Assembly (NCBI GenBank): GCA_027021615.1 | Contig: JALUTY010000087.1 | Span: 1-64,000, forward strand | Origin: a bacterium | GTDB lineage: Bacteria > Desulfobacterota > Deferrisomatia > Deferrisomatales > Deferrisomataceae | DNA length: 64,000 nucleotides | Reading direction: 5' to 3' | Shown: positions 1-8,393 of the stretch, one piece after another | Numbering within the stretch: the first letter of the stretch is position 1 | Layout: each line of letters begins with the position of its first letter | Position numbers and translations under genes: made by a program | Notes under the pieces: generated by a model | The model's database searches: none | What the model saw: only the letters and a program-made list of their open reading frames with translations | What the model was told of the DNA's origin: nothing

Positions 1-33
1 GCAAGGTGCGCAGAAGACGCGGTTCGAGCGGAG

Positions 34-716
34 GTCGCAATCCCTTCTGAATCAGGTCAGTGGTTCCTACCGAAGAGGACGAGGAGCTGGAGTCCCACAT
101 CCAGTCGCAATCCCTTCTGAATCAGGTCAGTGGTTCCTACGTATTTCTTCGCGACGGACGACGTTTCATGAACAAAGACATGTCGCAATCCCTTCTGAAT
201 CAGGTCAGTGGTTCCTACGAGCTCACAAAGACGTCCCCACCCATCCGACCCCGTCGCAATCCCTTCTGAATCAGGTCAGTGGTTCCTACCTGGAGTCCCA
301 CATCCAGTTCCTCGAGGAAATCCGTCGCAATCCCTTCTGAATCAGGTCAGTGGTTCCTACGAAGCAGTGGAGAAAGTTGAAGCTGCGTGGGGGGTCGCAA
401 TCCCTTCTGAATCAGGTCAGTGGTTCCTACAACATGTGGCAGACGTCTGTCCGGCTTGCGGTTCGGTCGCAATCCCTTCTGAATCAGGTCAGTGGTTCCT
501 ACCTCGAGGAGGTCTCCCAAAGAGAATCACTTGGGACGTCGCAATCCCTTCTGAATCAGGTCAGTGGTTCCTACAGCAAGGCCCCTCCTATGTGACCCCC
601 GAATCAATGTCGCAATCCCTTCTGAATCAGGTCAGTGGTTCCTACACTCAGAAGTAATTCACCTACCTAGCGCCCTTTCGTCGCAATCCCTTCTGAATCA
701 GGTCAGTGGTTCCTAC
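34..716 (-). CRISPR. CRISPR array, 10 repeats in view
   Basis: Ten identical 37-nt repeats start at 34, 104, 182, 253, 324, 394, 466, 538, 609 and 680. They are separated by nine spacers of 33-41 nt. Bases 1-33 look like another spacer, so the array runs off the left edge. Read on the minus strand each repeat ends in GGGATTGCGAC, giving an 8-nt crRNA 5' handle ATTGCGAC, a form typical of type III/I arrays (established knowledge). With the cas genes also on the minus strand, transcription is probably right to left, making the right end the leader-proximal, youngest end. Every repeat is intact, including the last one at 680-716. Spacers 71-103 and 290-323 share 17 nt. Confidence 0.98.
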
Positions 717-860
717 GGCACCGTCATTTTTTCCTCCATGATTTCAAAGAGTTCCAAGGACACATGTCGGGCCTGTCCGGAATAAAACGGATCTCCGCGC
801 AGCGCAAAACAACTTGACTTTTTGGGTCGAGAACAAAGTGCAGTCATTTCAACATGTTGC
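717..860 (-). promoter_or_regulatory. Probable CRISPR leader
   Basis: This stretch directly abuts the last repeat and is clearly more AT-rich than its surroundings, with several A and T runs, as expected for a leader. On the minus strand a weak promoter-like pair is visible: TTGTTT (812-807) and TTTTAT (787-782), spaced 19 nt. The assignment depends on the repeat orientation inferred from the ATTGCGAC handle; the actual start of transcription cannot be read from sequence alone. Confidence 0.6.
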
Positions 861-979
861 AAAACGCACGGGTTTGTGAAAGTGTGCATGTGACAAGCGT
901 TCCCAACCCCGCCCCGCACCCACCGTTTGGTTCCACACCTCGCAAGTCGTCAACGGTGGGGGGCCGAGTCAAGCTCCTC

Positions 980-1150
980 GCCCGGCGCATCCCCTGTCCG
1001 GCGGCCAGGGGCCGCCCTATGAACTTTGGGTCGGCTTGGACGTGCGGACGTTTGGACGTGCGGACGGAAACCCCGTGGCGCCCCGCGCATAGGGCGCGCC
1101 GAACACGGGGCGGTTGGACCGCCGTCTCCGCCACCGGGTCCAAGACTTCA
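980..1150 (+). repeat. Dispersed repeat, copy A (pair with 11,126-11,290)
   Basis: The gene-free stretch 861-1197 between the leader and cmr6 contains blocks found again at 11,126-11,290. One shared block begins GTGCGGACGGAAACCCCGTG and runs through CGCATAGGGCGCGCCG to GGACCGCCGTCTCCGCCACC. A second is CCCCTGTCCGGCGGCC followed by GGGCCGCCCTATG. The order of the blocks differs between the copies. GGACGTGCGGACG tandem units precede the first block. No credible gene is seen in 861-1197; open frames there lack coding character. Confidence 0.75.
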
Positions 1151-1197
1151 TCGCCGATCCCGCACGTTCGTTTGCCCGCGGCTGGGCGCCACCGCAG

Positions 1198-2907
1198 TCA
1201 CCGGCCCCGCTTTTCCCTCAATAGAGCCTCGAGTCGGTCCACGTGCTTCTTTTTTTGGGCCTTTACCTTCTTTTTGTAGTACCCCCACGCACGAAATTTC
1301 CCCCTCAGCACCAGCAGTTCCTCGAGTTCCATACTCTCCAGGGGTCTCTCGTTGGACAACTGCAGGTAGTCCTCCCAGCTCTGGAGGGCTGAGACGGAAC
1401 CCCCGGGGCCCCCGTGTTCGCTCCCCGACTCATCTTCTCCGCCGGTCATGGCGGGGACGGTCTCCCATTCTCTCCCTGCCCGGGCGAGCCAGTCTGCCAC
1501 CATTCGGTCCCGGTCCGCGTCCCACTTCTTTTTTCGCATCTGCCGAGCCTTTTCCTCGACCACTTCGGCCACTTCTGCCTCGCCGAGGTGTTCGGCCAGT
1601 GGCCCCTCGGCCATCTGTCGCAGTTCGCCCCAGTTGTCCGCCTTGCGAAGCCGAGGCAGGAACTCCCGCCAGGGATGACGCGCAAGCTCTTCGGCCCGAC
1701 GAAGTTCCTCGATCGCCCTACTCCGCGCCTCTGCCGCTTCAACATCGAGTTCGCCGTACCCGTAGCCCACCCGGGTCTTTGCCCCAAGCCCCAGGTCGCG
1801 TACAGCGGGTTCGGCGATCTCTTCGAGCAGTGACTGCCAGGAGTTGCGGAAGGGAACCAGCGCCTTCCCCTCCCGCATGGCCCACGATACCCGGAGCGTC
1901 AGCCTGCAACCGGGCTTCAGAACCAAAAAATATACGGGCACCGGATTCTCGGCGTCATCGGGCGTGGCGTCTTCTGGAGACTGCCCTGAGTAGTACTCCT
2001 TGTGGTGGGGGTTGAGGATATCCACCCCCATCTCGGCGTTGGGCGAAGGGAACGCGTCGTGAAACACCAACAACCCTCCCCAGTGGACGGAACGCGCCAC
2101 CTCAGAGCCATTCCCCGCGAAAGCGCGAAAGATCTCTCGCACGTCCTTGTCTCGCCAGCGCTTCGGGAGCTGGGGCCGGATCACCTCGACCCACGACGCC
2201 GCCTCGACTTCGACTTCGCTGCTCCACCGAGCGGCGCACCAGGCGAGATACCCCTCGCATGCTTCCGCCGCCGGGTCAAACCACTCCGCGGTGGCATCGA
2301 ACCCAAACAATGCCCACACGCGCACGGGATTCCAGGGCGACTCCTCTTCCAGCCCCGCCAACTCGGCCGCCCGCCGGAACACCCCTTTCACCGCCGACCC
2401 CGCGAGGAAGGGCACCCCGTAGGGTGGACAGAACGAGAACCCGTTCTCTACGGGATGCGGCAACCCGAGCCCCGTGGCAAGGGGCGCTAGAAGTCGCACG
2501 TCGCAGGTCCACGCCTCTCCCCCCGCCAGCGCCGCCCCCCGGGCTTCCAAGGCTTTCAGGATCTTTTGGACCTCGACGCCCATGCCGCAGGCCGCTTCGA
2601 GCGCCACCCTCTTCTTGTCCTTGAGGGGACCCCGGCTTTTGAGGACGCCCCCCTCTTTCTCAAGAACCGACCAGTTTCCCTGACTGGCCGCTTCGCGCAC
2701 CCTGTCTTTCTGCTTCTTCCAATGATCCTCGTCTCGGTATCGGAGTTCCCCGAAGTCGGCCCACCCGTGAAAGTAGAGTTGGAACCGGTGGCCGGGCGGC
2801 ACGTCGCACCATTCGGTTTCGGAGAAAGCAACGGCGCTGAGGTACCCCGGGACTGCTCGGCACGGAATTTCAAGCTTCACCGGCCGCTCCCATTGTGCGT
2901 GCGTCAT
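1198..2907 (-). CDS. cmr6: Cmr6, type III-B RAMP protein, enlarged
   Basis: Cmr6 caps the 3' end of the crRNA-guided Cmr RNA-cleavage complex in the cytoplasm. The RAMP signature FLAGSAVKGVFRRA, the segment VHWGGLLVFHDAFP followed by ILNPHHKEYY, and the glycine-rich GAKTRVGYGYGEL are characteristic of Cmr6. At 569 aa it is much longer than usual: about 150 residues precede the first RAMP motif and about 170 charged, probably helical residues follow the last. It is the final gene of the operon cmr1-cmr2-cmr3-cmr4-cmr5-cmr6, starting 3 nt after the cmr5 stop. ATG start at 2907. Confidence 0.93.
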   Translation of the reverse strand: MTHAQWERPVKLEIPCRAVPGYLSAVAFSETEWCDVPPGHRFQLYFHGWADFGELRYRDEDHWKKQKDRVREAASQGNWSVLEKEGGVLKSRGPLKDKKRVALEAACGMGVEVQKILKALEARGAALAGGEAWTCDVRLLAPLATGLGLPHPVENGFSFCPPYGVPFLAGSAVKGVFRRAAELAGLEEESPWNPVRVWALFGFDATAEWFDPAAEACEGYLAWCAARWSSEVEVEAASWVEVIRPQLPKRWRDKDVREIFRAFAGNGSEVARSVHWGGLLVFHDAFPSPNAEMGVDILNPHHKEYYSGQSPEDATPDDAENPVPVYFLVLKPGCRLTLRVSWAMREGKALVPFRNSWQSLLEEIAEPAVRDLGLGAKTRVGYGYGELDVEAAEARSRAIEELRRAEELARHPWREFLPRLRKADNWGELRQMAEGPLAEHLGEAEVAEVVEEKARQMRKKKWDADRDRMVADWLARAGREWETVPAMTGGEDESGSEHGGPGGSVSALQSWEDYLQLSNERPLESMELEELLVLRGKFRAWGYYKKKVKAQKKKHVDRLEALLREKRGR

Positions 2908-2910
2908 GAC

Positions 2911-3285
2911 TCACCCCTCTCCGCCACGGGCATCGGCAAACTGCCGGATCCATTTCAGGATGGCCAGGGTTTCTTCCGTAGCGCGTCGGTACTCGGCCGG
3001 TTCTAAAGCGACGAGTTCCTGGGTTGCTGCCACCCAGTCGAGTCCCGCCTCCGGCAGCACAGCCACCTCATCATTCCCCAGCCAGTCGGCGATGTCCTGG
3101 AACAGCCAGTCGTGCTCGTTGCGCCCCTTGCTCTTCAAAAACGCCAGGGCCTGAAGTAGACCGTTGGTCATGACCAGTGCCGGCATCCCCTTGGCGAGGT
3201 TACGGTACTCCTTGGAGCCCGCCCGTCCATCTTGGCCGAGCCGTTCCCACGCATACTGGGCCCGAACCTGATCCAGCGTCTTCAT
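2911..3285 (-). CDS. cmr5: Cmr5, small subunit of type III-B complex
   Basis: A 124-aa all-helical type protein with the Cmr5 pattern: an N-terminal LDQVRAQYAWE helix, then KGMPALVMTNGLLQALAFL and a C-terminal ILKWIRQFADA. Cmr5 forms the minor filament along the crRNA-target duplex and has no catalytic role. Its ATG overlaps the cmr4 stop codon (ATGA at 3285-3282), so translation is coupled. A longer frame upstream to 3675 is only the shadow of cmr4. Confidence 0.93.
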   Translation of the reverse strand: MKTLDQVRAQYAWERLGQDGRAGSKEYRNLAKGMPALVMTNGLLQALAFLKSKGRNEHDWLFQDIADWLGNDEVAVLPEAGLDWVAATQELVALEPAEYRRATEETLAILKWIRQFADARGGEG

Positions 3286-4217
3286 GCCCCACCTCCCGCG
3301 AACCTCACCGCCACCTGCCCCCGGCCCGTGGTAGCGTCGCCGCCCACCTGGAGCACCTTTTCGTGAAACGCCTGGCGCAAGGCGGCCAAAATCTGGTCTC
3401 CGCTCTCCCTCCCGTCTTTCCGGCCGGTGCGCTCCTCGGACGCCATCACGAGCGACGCGAACAGGCTCTCGGGGGGCACGTTCTCCGTGTAAAAAAGCCC
3501 CCGGTCGTCGGCCGTGCCGGTCGCGTCGTTGATCCGCACATGGGCCTCGACGCTCGTCGCGTTGCGCACGAAGTGGGAAAACCAGGTCTCCGGGAGCAAG
3601 ACGAGATGTCGCCGGAGCTTCTCGCGGAAGAAATCCCACGCGACCCGTTGGGGAAGGGCCGTGGCGGCCAACCACTTGGCAACGCCGGCGAGTGCGCCGG
3701 AGTCGCGCTGCGCCCTGAAGCGGTAACTCCCGAGAACCAGGGCATCCCGCACGAGGAGCGAGTCGTCGATCACGACGGCCGCGTCCTCTTCGGGCTCCGG
3801 GAGCGTCGCGTCCGGAACACCGTCAAGGCCCGCGATCCGCATCAACCGGAACGCCCGCCCCAGGGCCACGGCCGATGTGGCGTACACGTAAGCCCCTTTC
3901 AGGCTCCGCACCGGAAAGGCCACGAGCTGGGCGTCGCCCACCGAAACCGCTCCCGCGTGCTCAGAGGCGTTCGTGGCCCCGTTTTCCGAGACGTCTTGCC
4001 CCGGCCCAAACCGGCGCTTGATCTCGGCCTTCGACCACCCCGCCGCCGTGCGCGCGAAGTCGCGCATGGCCCCCTTGAGACCCGAACCGGCGAGGATCGG
4101 GTGACCGGTGTGGACCTCGCGCTGGATCGGGTTGTCCACCACCCCCACGGCGGTGCCGGCCCCCATGTGGACGGGCGAAACGGCGTACAGGAACATCAGC
4201 GAACAGCTCGTGTACAT
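3282..4217 (-). CDS. cmr4: Cmr4, backbone RNase subunit
   Basis: Cmr4 (311 aa) polymerises along the crRNA and cleaves bound target RNA at 6-nt intervals (family knowledge). Visible features are the N-terminal LYAVSPVHMGAGTAVGVVDNPIQRE, cut here to its start LYAVSPVHMGAG, the RAMP element HPILAGSGLKGAMRDFA, an Asp-containing segment around DNPIQREVHTGHP that carries the catalytic Asp in homologues, and the C-terminal GGDATTGRGQVAVRF. The start at 4217 follows an AGGAGG ribosome site 9 nt upstream. The cmr3 stop is 4 nt upstream of the start. Confidence 0.94.
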   Translation of the reverse strand: MYTSCSLMFLYAVSPVHMGAGTAVGVVDNPIQREVHTGHPILAGSGLKGAMRDFARTAAGWSKAEIKRRFGPGQDVSENGATNASEHAGAVSVGDAQLVAFPVRSLKGAYVYATSAVALGRAFRLMRIAGLDGVPDATLPEPEEDAAVVIDDSLLVRDALVLGSYRFRAQRDSGALAGVAKWLAATALPQRVAWDFFREKLRRHLVLLPETWFSHFVRNATSVEAHVRINDATGTADDRGLFYTENVPPESLFASLVMASEERTGRKDGRESGDQILAALRQAFHEKVLQVGGDATTGRGQVAVRFAGGGA

Positions 4218-4221
4218 GACG

Positions 4222-5370
4222 TCATGCCTCCTTTGGACCCCAGTATCCGAACCACACCCGGTTGAATCCCTCGCGCTTTCTCGCAGGAGACACCCGCTCG
4301 GCTTCCGCAGTCCACAGGCCTTCGCTCCACACCGCCTGAAGCGCCGCAGTGTCCCCTTGTTCGACCCGAAACCAGTACACGCTGCCCCAAGGCGCCACCT
4401 TGACCGCAGGTTTCGGTGCTCGTTTCGCGACGTCCCAGCCCGAAACCACGTCGTGACGGCCCACCTTGGCGGCAACCAGCCTGGCCCGCAAACCCGGCAA
4501 CTCCCACACCAGATCGTCGTCCACCCCGGGGGGCCGCCATCCCTTCGGGAACACGCCGGGCGTCGCCAACACCATTCGGAACCCCGGCCAACCGGGTTGG
4601 GGCCTGCCCATGTCGTCGAAGAATGCCCCTTCCTCCGGCCGGGCTGGCTCCATCATCGCCCCACGCCCGTCGCCGCCGAGACGAAGGAGCCCCTGTTCCG
4701 GTACGTTGCGCCCCCGGAAGGCGGCCACGAACGCCACCCCGTCATTCAGATGCACCGCATCGGTCGTGTAGATGCGGCCCTTTTCCGCGGTGCGGCGGTC
4801 CTCCGACAACGCGATACCGAGCCGTGCGTCCACGCCCCAGAGTCCCCGGGCTGGCACGAGATGCTCGGCCAGCGGGACTCCGCCCGCGAGGTGCCTCCGT
4901 AGCCCCTCGGCCGAAAGCCAAAACCCTCCGATCGGTTTCGCTCCGCGGTTTTCGCGGCGGTCGAGCACGGGCACCCACTCGGACACGCCCGGACCCCACT
5001 TCGGCCCCGCCCCCCCAGGCAAACGCCGGAGCGCCCAGCGAGCGACACGGATCGCGCCCTCCGCCCGCCCGTCGGGGTAACAGCTCAGGTCTGCCGGCAA
5101 CGGTACGCACACCTGCCCCCCCCGGGAGAGCCCGAGCCCCACGAGCGCGAATTCCGGCCCCAGAATTTCGGCGAGAACCCGTTCGGCCTGGTCCGGGGCG
5201 CGGGCAACCTCTTCCAGCCGGCCGGCATCCACCAGGGCGCGCGAGGCGGCAGCGCCGGAAAACACCGAAGGCCACGGCGGCATGATGGCATCGCCGTGCA
5301 CCCCCGCACCGAACAGTCGGTTCCCCCGGGGGCAGAACACGTCCAACGGCGTAATCGTGCGCACGATCAT
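4222..5370 (-). CDS. cmr3: Cmr3, 5'-handle binding RAMP subunit
   Basis: Cmr3 (382 aa) sits beside Cas10 and grips the 5' handle of the crRNA. The N-terminus ITPLDVFCPRGNRLFGAG matches the family's conserved 'PLDVLxFRDxRPF' element; other typical parts are IYTTDAVHLNDGVAFVAAF and a glycine-rich middle. The start at 5370 overlaps the cmr2 stop (ATGA at 5370-5367), which argues against the longer frame beginning at 5451. Confidence 0.92.
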   Translation of the reverse strand: MIVRTITPLDVFCPRGNRLFGAGVHGDAIMPPWPSVFSGAAASRALVDAGRLEEVARAPDQAERVLAEILGPEFALVGLGLSRGGQVCVPLPADLSCYPDGRAEGAIRVARWALRRLPGGAGPKWGPGVSEWVPVLDRRENRGAKPIGGFWLSAEGLRRHLAGGVPLAEHLVPARGLWGVDARLGIALSEDRRTAEKGRIYTTDAVHLNDGVAFVAAFRGRNVPEQGLLRLGGDGRGAMMEPARPEEGAFFDDMGRPQPGWPGFRMVLATPGVFPKGWRPPGVDDDLVWELPGLRARLVAAKVGRHDVVSGWDVAKRAPKPAVKVAPWGSVYWFRVEQGDTAALQAVWSEGLWTAEAERVSPARKREGFNRVWFGYWGPKEA

Positions 5371-8300
5371 GCTTCGCCTCCTTCCCGACGGGTGGGAGCG
5401 CGGCCTTCGCGCGCCAGGAACTCGGCCACGGTGACGACCTGCGCGAGCCACCGGGCGGCAAAGCGCTCCTGACTACGGCCGCCGCATTTGGCGAGCGCCC
5501 TTTCCGCCAGCGACCTCGCAACCCGCTCGAGCCGCTCCCCGTCGGCTGCACCCTCGACGTGCCGGCGGAACTGGTACAACAGAAGGGAGGTCAGGGCCTC
5601 CTGCGTCTCAGGAATGCTTTGCAAGGCGTCGATGATCTGGTAGGCCGCCCGGCGCGCAACCGGACCGGCGAAGAGGTTGCGCAATCCCAGCAGGGCGGCC
5701 ATGTCACCGCCCCCGGAATCCTCCAACGCCCATTTGCCGATCAACCGGGTGGCCCCGCCGCTTCGCTTGTGAACGGCGATGCAAAACGCGTCTCTGCCAC
5801 CCGCGTCCTTCGCCGCGCGCTCGGCGTCTCGAAGCTCCCCCAGCACCCGGCCCAAGGGCGCCTTGTGGTGGCCCACCACCGCACCCATGGAAGCGGTTGC
5901 GCGATCGCCCATGAGGCGAAGCAGCCGGACGGCGGGTGCCTTGTCCCCATCCGGGTTGCCGTTGCCGGGCTCGCCGTTGGGCACCCGGGCGAACCCCTTG
6001 CGCAGGAGAAACTTTTTCACGGGGTAATCGCTCACGACCTCCCAGAATGCCTCCGGCCGGTCACGAAACGGTTTTGGCAACTCCCCGGCATAGGCGCAAC
6101 GAAGCGTCCACATGAGGCCGGGCAGATCGCGCACCGACACGAGGGCGAGCAGATCGTCGCCGCCGGCGTAGATGAGCTTCCCAAGGAACAGCTGCTCCAC
6201 CACGTAGCGGGCGACGCGCAAGGCGAACCCGTTGAGCGCCGTGGACACGGCCTGGTGCCACGCCGGACTTGGAGGGCGCGGTGCCATTAGGTACTGCTCG
6301 AGGTCCTGGACCCCTTGCAGGGTGGAATGCGTCTCGCGGTGGAACCGCGACCCCAGGGTCACCGGCTCCTCTTCGAAGGCGGCGCCCCCTTCGGAGAGCA
6401 ACTTGCCCAACCGGTCGCCGTCCATGAGCACCAGGCCGTAGTAGGTTTCGGGCGGGGCGCCGAAGAAGTCCTTGATCAGTCCGGTCAGGCGCCCTCGGCC
6501 CTCCCCCGCGTCGTCGAGGTCCTCCTCTTCCACCAGATCGAGAAGCGCCGGAAGGGCGGAAACGAAGTCGCGTTCGCCGGCGGGCAACCGCCCCCAAAGA
6601 CGTCGGGGCCACGACGCGCGGGGCCAGCGTTTCTCTCGCTCGCCAAACGCGCCCACCAGCGAAGCCCGCAGGGCTTGCTTTGCTCTTTCGGCCCGGGTGG
6701 CGACTTCCGGGTCGCGCTGTCTCGCTTCCCGTGCCTCGAGCCAGCCCCACAGCGTGGTCGAAAGCGCCATCGCGCGCGTCGAGACGTTGTAGCGCCTCAC
6801 GCGTCCGGCCCCGTCGCCGCCTTCACCGAGGCTCGATGCAAACACGTCCGGCCAGGCGCGCTTGAGGGAACACCAGGCGCACAACCGCTCGCCCTCCTTG
6901 GCGAGGTACGGCGCGTTACGGGCAATGGGGCCCCAGAGGGGCTCCCCCTGGCCTTCCACCTGGCCCGGCCGCACGTGGAGCAGCGCTCGGTCGGCCGTGA
7001 GCCACTCGCGCTCGCCGCACAGGGTACACCGGTAGCCTTCGGCCGGGGCCCCATCGAAGCGGCGCGCGCTCTTGGCCGCGTCGAGCAGTTGGTTCATCGC
7101 CTCCATCAGTCCCGGGTACGCCACGCCCGGGTTCGGCCGGAAGAACGGATGGCCCTCCACTTCGATCTCCCGGCGCACGATGCCGTCGATCCGGGGCTCC
7201 AGGTAGCGCTCGCCCAGCCCGAGGATCTTGCGAAGGTCACGAAGAGCCCGGTCGTCCAAGATGTCGGTTCCGGCCAAATGCCAGGGAACAACCGCCCAGT
7301 ACACTTCCGGGAACCCGGCCATCTGCCCCGTCACCTGTTGTTCGGCTTCGGCCGGGATCCCCGTAAACTCCGCCGCCTCCGCCATGCAACGGAGCGCGGC
7401 GAGGGCCTTTTCGCGTGCCCATTTCCGCACCCGCGCCTCTATGGCCCGGGCGAGATCGGGCGCCTCGTCCTCGGGGACCACGGCCACGAATCGGTTGGGA
7501 AGCGCCGCAACGAACACCGGGTGGGTCTCGTCGGTGATGCAGTCGGGCACAGGGACGAAGGCTTCCGGCCAATGCTCGCCCAGTTCCGCCTTCAACCAAA
7601 GATCCACAGCGGGCACGCCCCGCAGGCTCGGGTACACCACCACGTCGGGTCCGTATCGTTCGCACACCACCCGGATGGCTTCCCAGGCGAGTTGCGAGAG
7701 GAAATGGGACCCGGCCCAGAGGTCCGAGAGGCTTCGCGCCTGGGCGATGAACCTTTGCACCGGCCCCAGGCTCACCGTGAACAAAGCCGGCCCGCTGCCG
7801 GTGAAAGCGCCGGCCAGGGCGGAACTCAGGCTCAGGTGCTCCCAGATGGTGTGGTCGGGGCTGCGGGTATCGGCCGGCAGGATCTCCCAGAACGCCCTAA
7901 GACCCGGCGCGGGGTTTTCGGGGGCGAAGCGCCAGAGGGCGAGGAAGGTTTTGCGCCAGTCCACGTCGCCGCCGCCGTCGCGCACGATGAGGCCCTTGAG
8001 GTGATCGAACCCCAAGGCCTCCACCCGGGCCACCCCCATGTCCTCGTCGCTTGCCAACTCCGGCAGCTTGACGCATTCCCCCGTCAGGGGATGCACGATC
8101 TGTGGGTCGTGAACGAACGCGCGCTGGGGTTTCAATCTGGCCGGAAGGGATGGGCGGTCAGCCGCCGACGACCACCAGTCAGCCCGCTTTACGACAGCCT
8201 CGCACCCCGGAGCCAGACGCCCGCGGAGAGCGAATAGCTCGTCCCCCAAGAGCTCACGCCGCATCTTCTCCACGGTGCCCTTGTCATGGGCCACGCCGCG

Positions 8301-8381
8301 CAGGAGGATCAGCGCCTTCTCCCCGGGATCGTGCAGAAACGCAAAGACCTTGTTCTTCCACCTTTCCATTGGATCCGCCAT
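5367..8381 (-). CDS. cmr2: Cmr2/Cas10, cyclic-oligoadenylate synthase
   Basis: This 1004-aa signature subunit of the type III-B complex has an N-terminal HD-like motif at H17-D18 (FLHDPGEK). It has a Cmr2-type SLGPVQRFIAQAR near 204 and a zinc-ribbon with C452xxC455 and C501xxC504. Two palm domains are seen: MDGDRLG (D654/D656) and the cyclase motif GGDD at 740-743. With GGDD intact it should convert ATP to cyclic oligoadenylate on target RNA binding, the second messenger for the CARF proteins at 11,284-14,573 and 17,380-18,615. The HD motif is minimal, as in most Cmr2, so DNase activity is uncertain. Start codon at 8381; an in-frame ATG at 8369 is an alternative. Confidence 0.96.
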   Translation of the reverse strand: MADPMERWKNKVFAFLHDPGEKALILLRGVAHDKGTVEKMRRELLGDELFALRGRLAPGCEAVVKRADWWSSAADRPSLPARLKPQRAFVHDPQIVHPLTGECVKLPELASDEDMGVARVEALGFDHLKGLIVRDGGGDVDWRKTFLALWRFAPENPAPGLRAFWEILPADTRSPDHTIWEHLSLSSALAGAFTGSGPALFTVSLGPVQRFIAQARSLSDLWAGSHFLSQLAWEAIRVVCERYGPDVVVYPSLRGVPAVDLWLKAELGEHWPEAFVPVPDCITDETHPVFVAALPNRFVAVVPEDEAPDLARAIEARVRKWAREKALAALRCMAEAAEFTGIPAEAEQQVTGQMAGFPEVYWAVVPWHLAGTDILDDRALRDLRKILGLGERYLEPRIDGIVRREIEVEGHPFFRPNPGVAYPGLMEAMNQLLDAAKSARRFDGAPAEGYRCTLCGEREWLTADRALLHVRPGQVEGQGEPLWGPIARNAPYLAKEGERLCAWCSLKRAWPDVFASSLGEGGDGAGRVRRYNVSTRAMALSTTLWGWLEAREARQRDPEVATRAERAKQALRASLVGAFGEREKRWPRASWPRRLWGRLPAGERDFVSALPALLDLVEEEDLDDAGEGRGRLTGLIKDFFGAPPETYYGLVLMDGDRLGKLLSEGGAAFEEEPVTLGSRFHRETHSTLQGVQDLEQYLMAPRPPSPAWHQAVSTALNGFALRVARYVVEQLFLGKLIYAGGDDLLALVSVRDLPGLMWTLRCAYAGELPKPFRDRPEAFWEVVSDYPVKKFLLRKGFARVPNGEPGNGNPDGDKAPAVRLLRLMGDRATASMGAVVGHHKAPLGRVLGELRDAERAAKDAGGRDAFCIAVHKRSGGATRLIGKWALEDSGGGDMAALLGLRNLFAGPVARRAAYQIIDALQSIPETQEALTSLLLYQFRRHVEGAADGERLERVARSLAERALAKCGGRSQERFAARWLAQVVTVAEFLAREGRAPTRREGGEA

Positions 8382-8393
8382 GGCAACCCCCGT

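Noticed and set aside
60-785. Several open frames across the CRISPR array
   Set aside because: They are translations of the 37-nt repeat and spacers (recurring SQSLLNQVSGSY or VAIPSESGQWFL) and carry no gene.
1026-2015. Long plus-strand frames over cmr genes and many similar ones elsewhere
   Set aside because: Arg/Pro/Gly-rich antisense shadows caused by high GC; no family features and they lie opposite well-supported genes.
5367-8381. Assigning the system as III-A (Csm)
   Set aside because: Cmr1, Cmr3, Cmr4, Cmr5 and Cmr6 are all present and no Csm2-Csm5 is seen.
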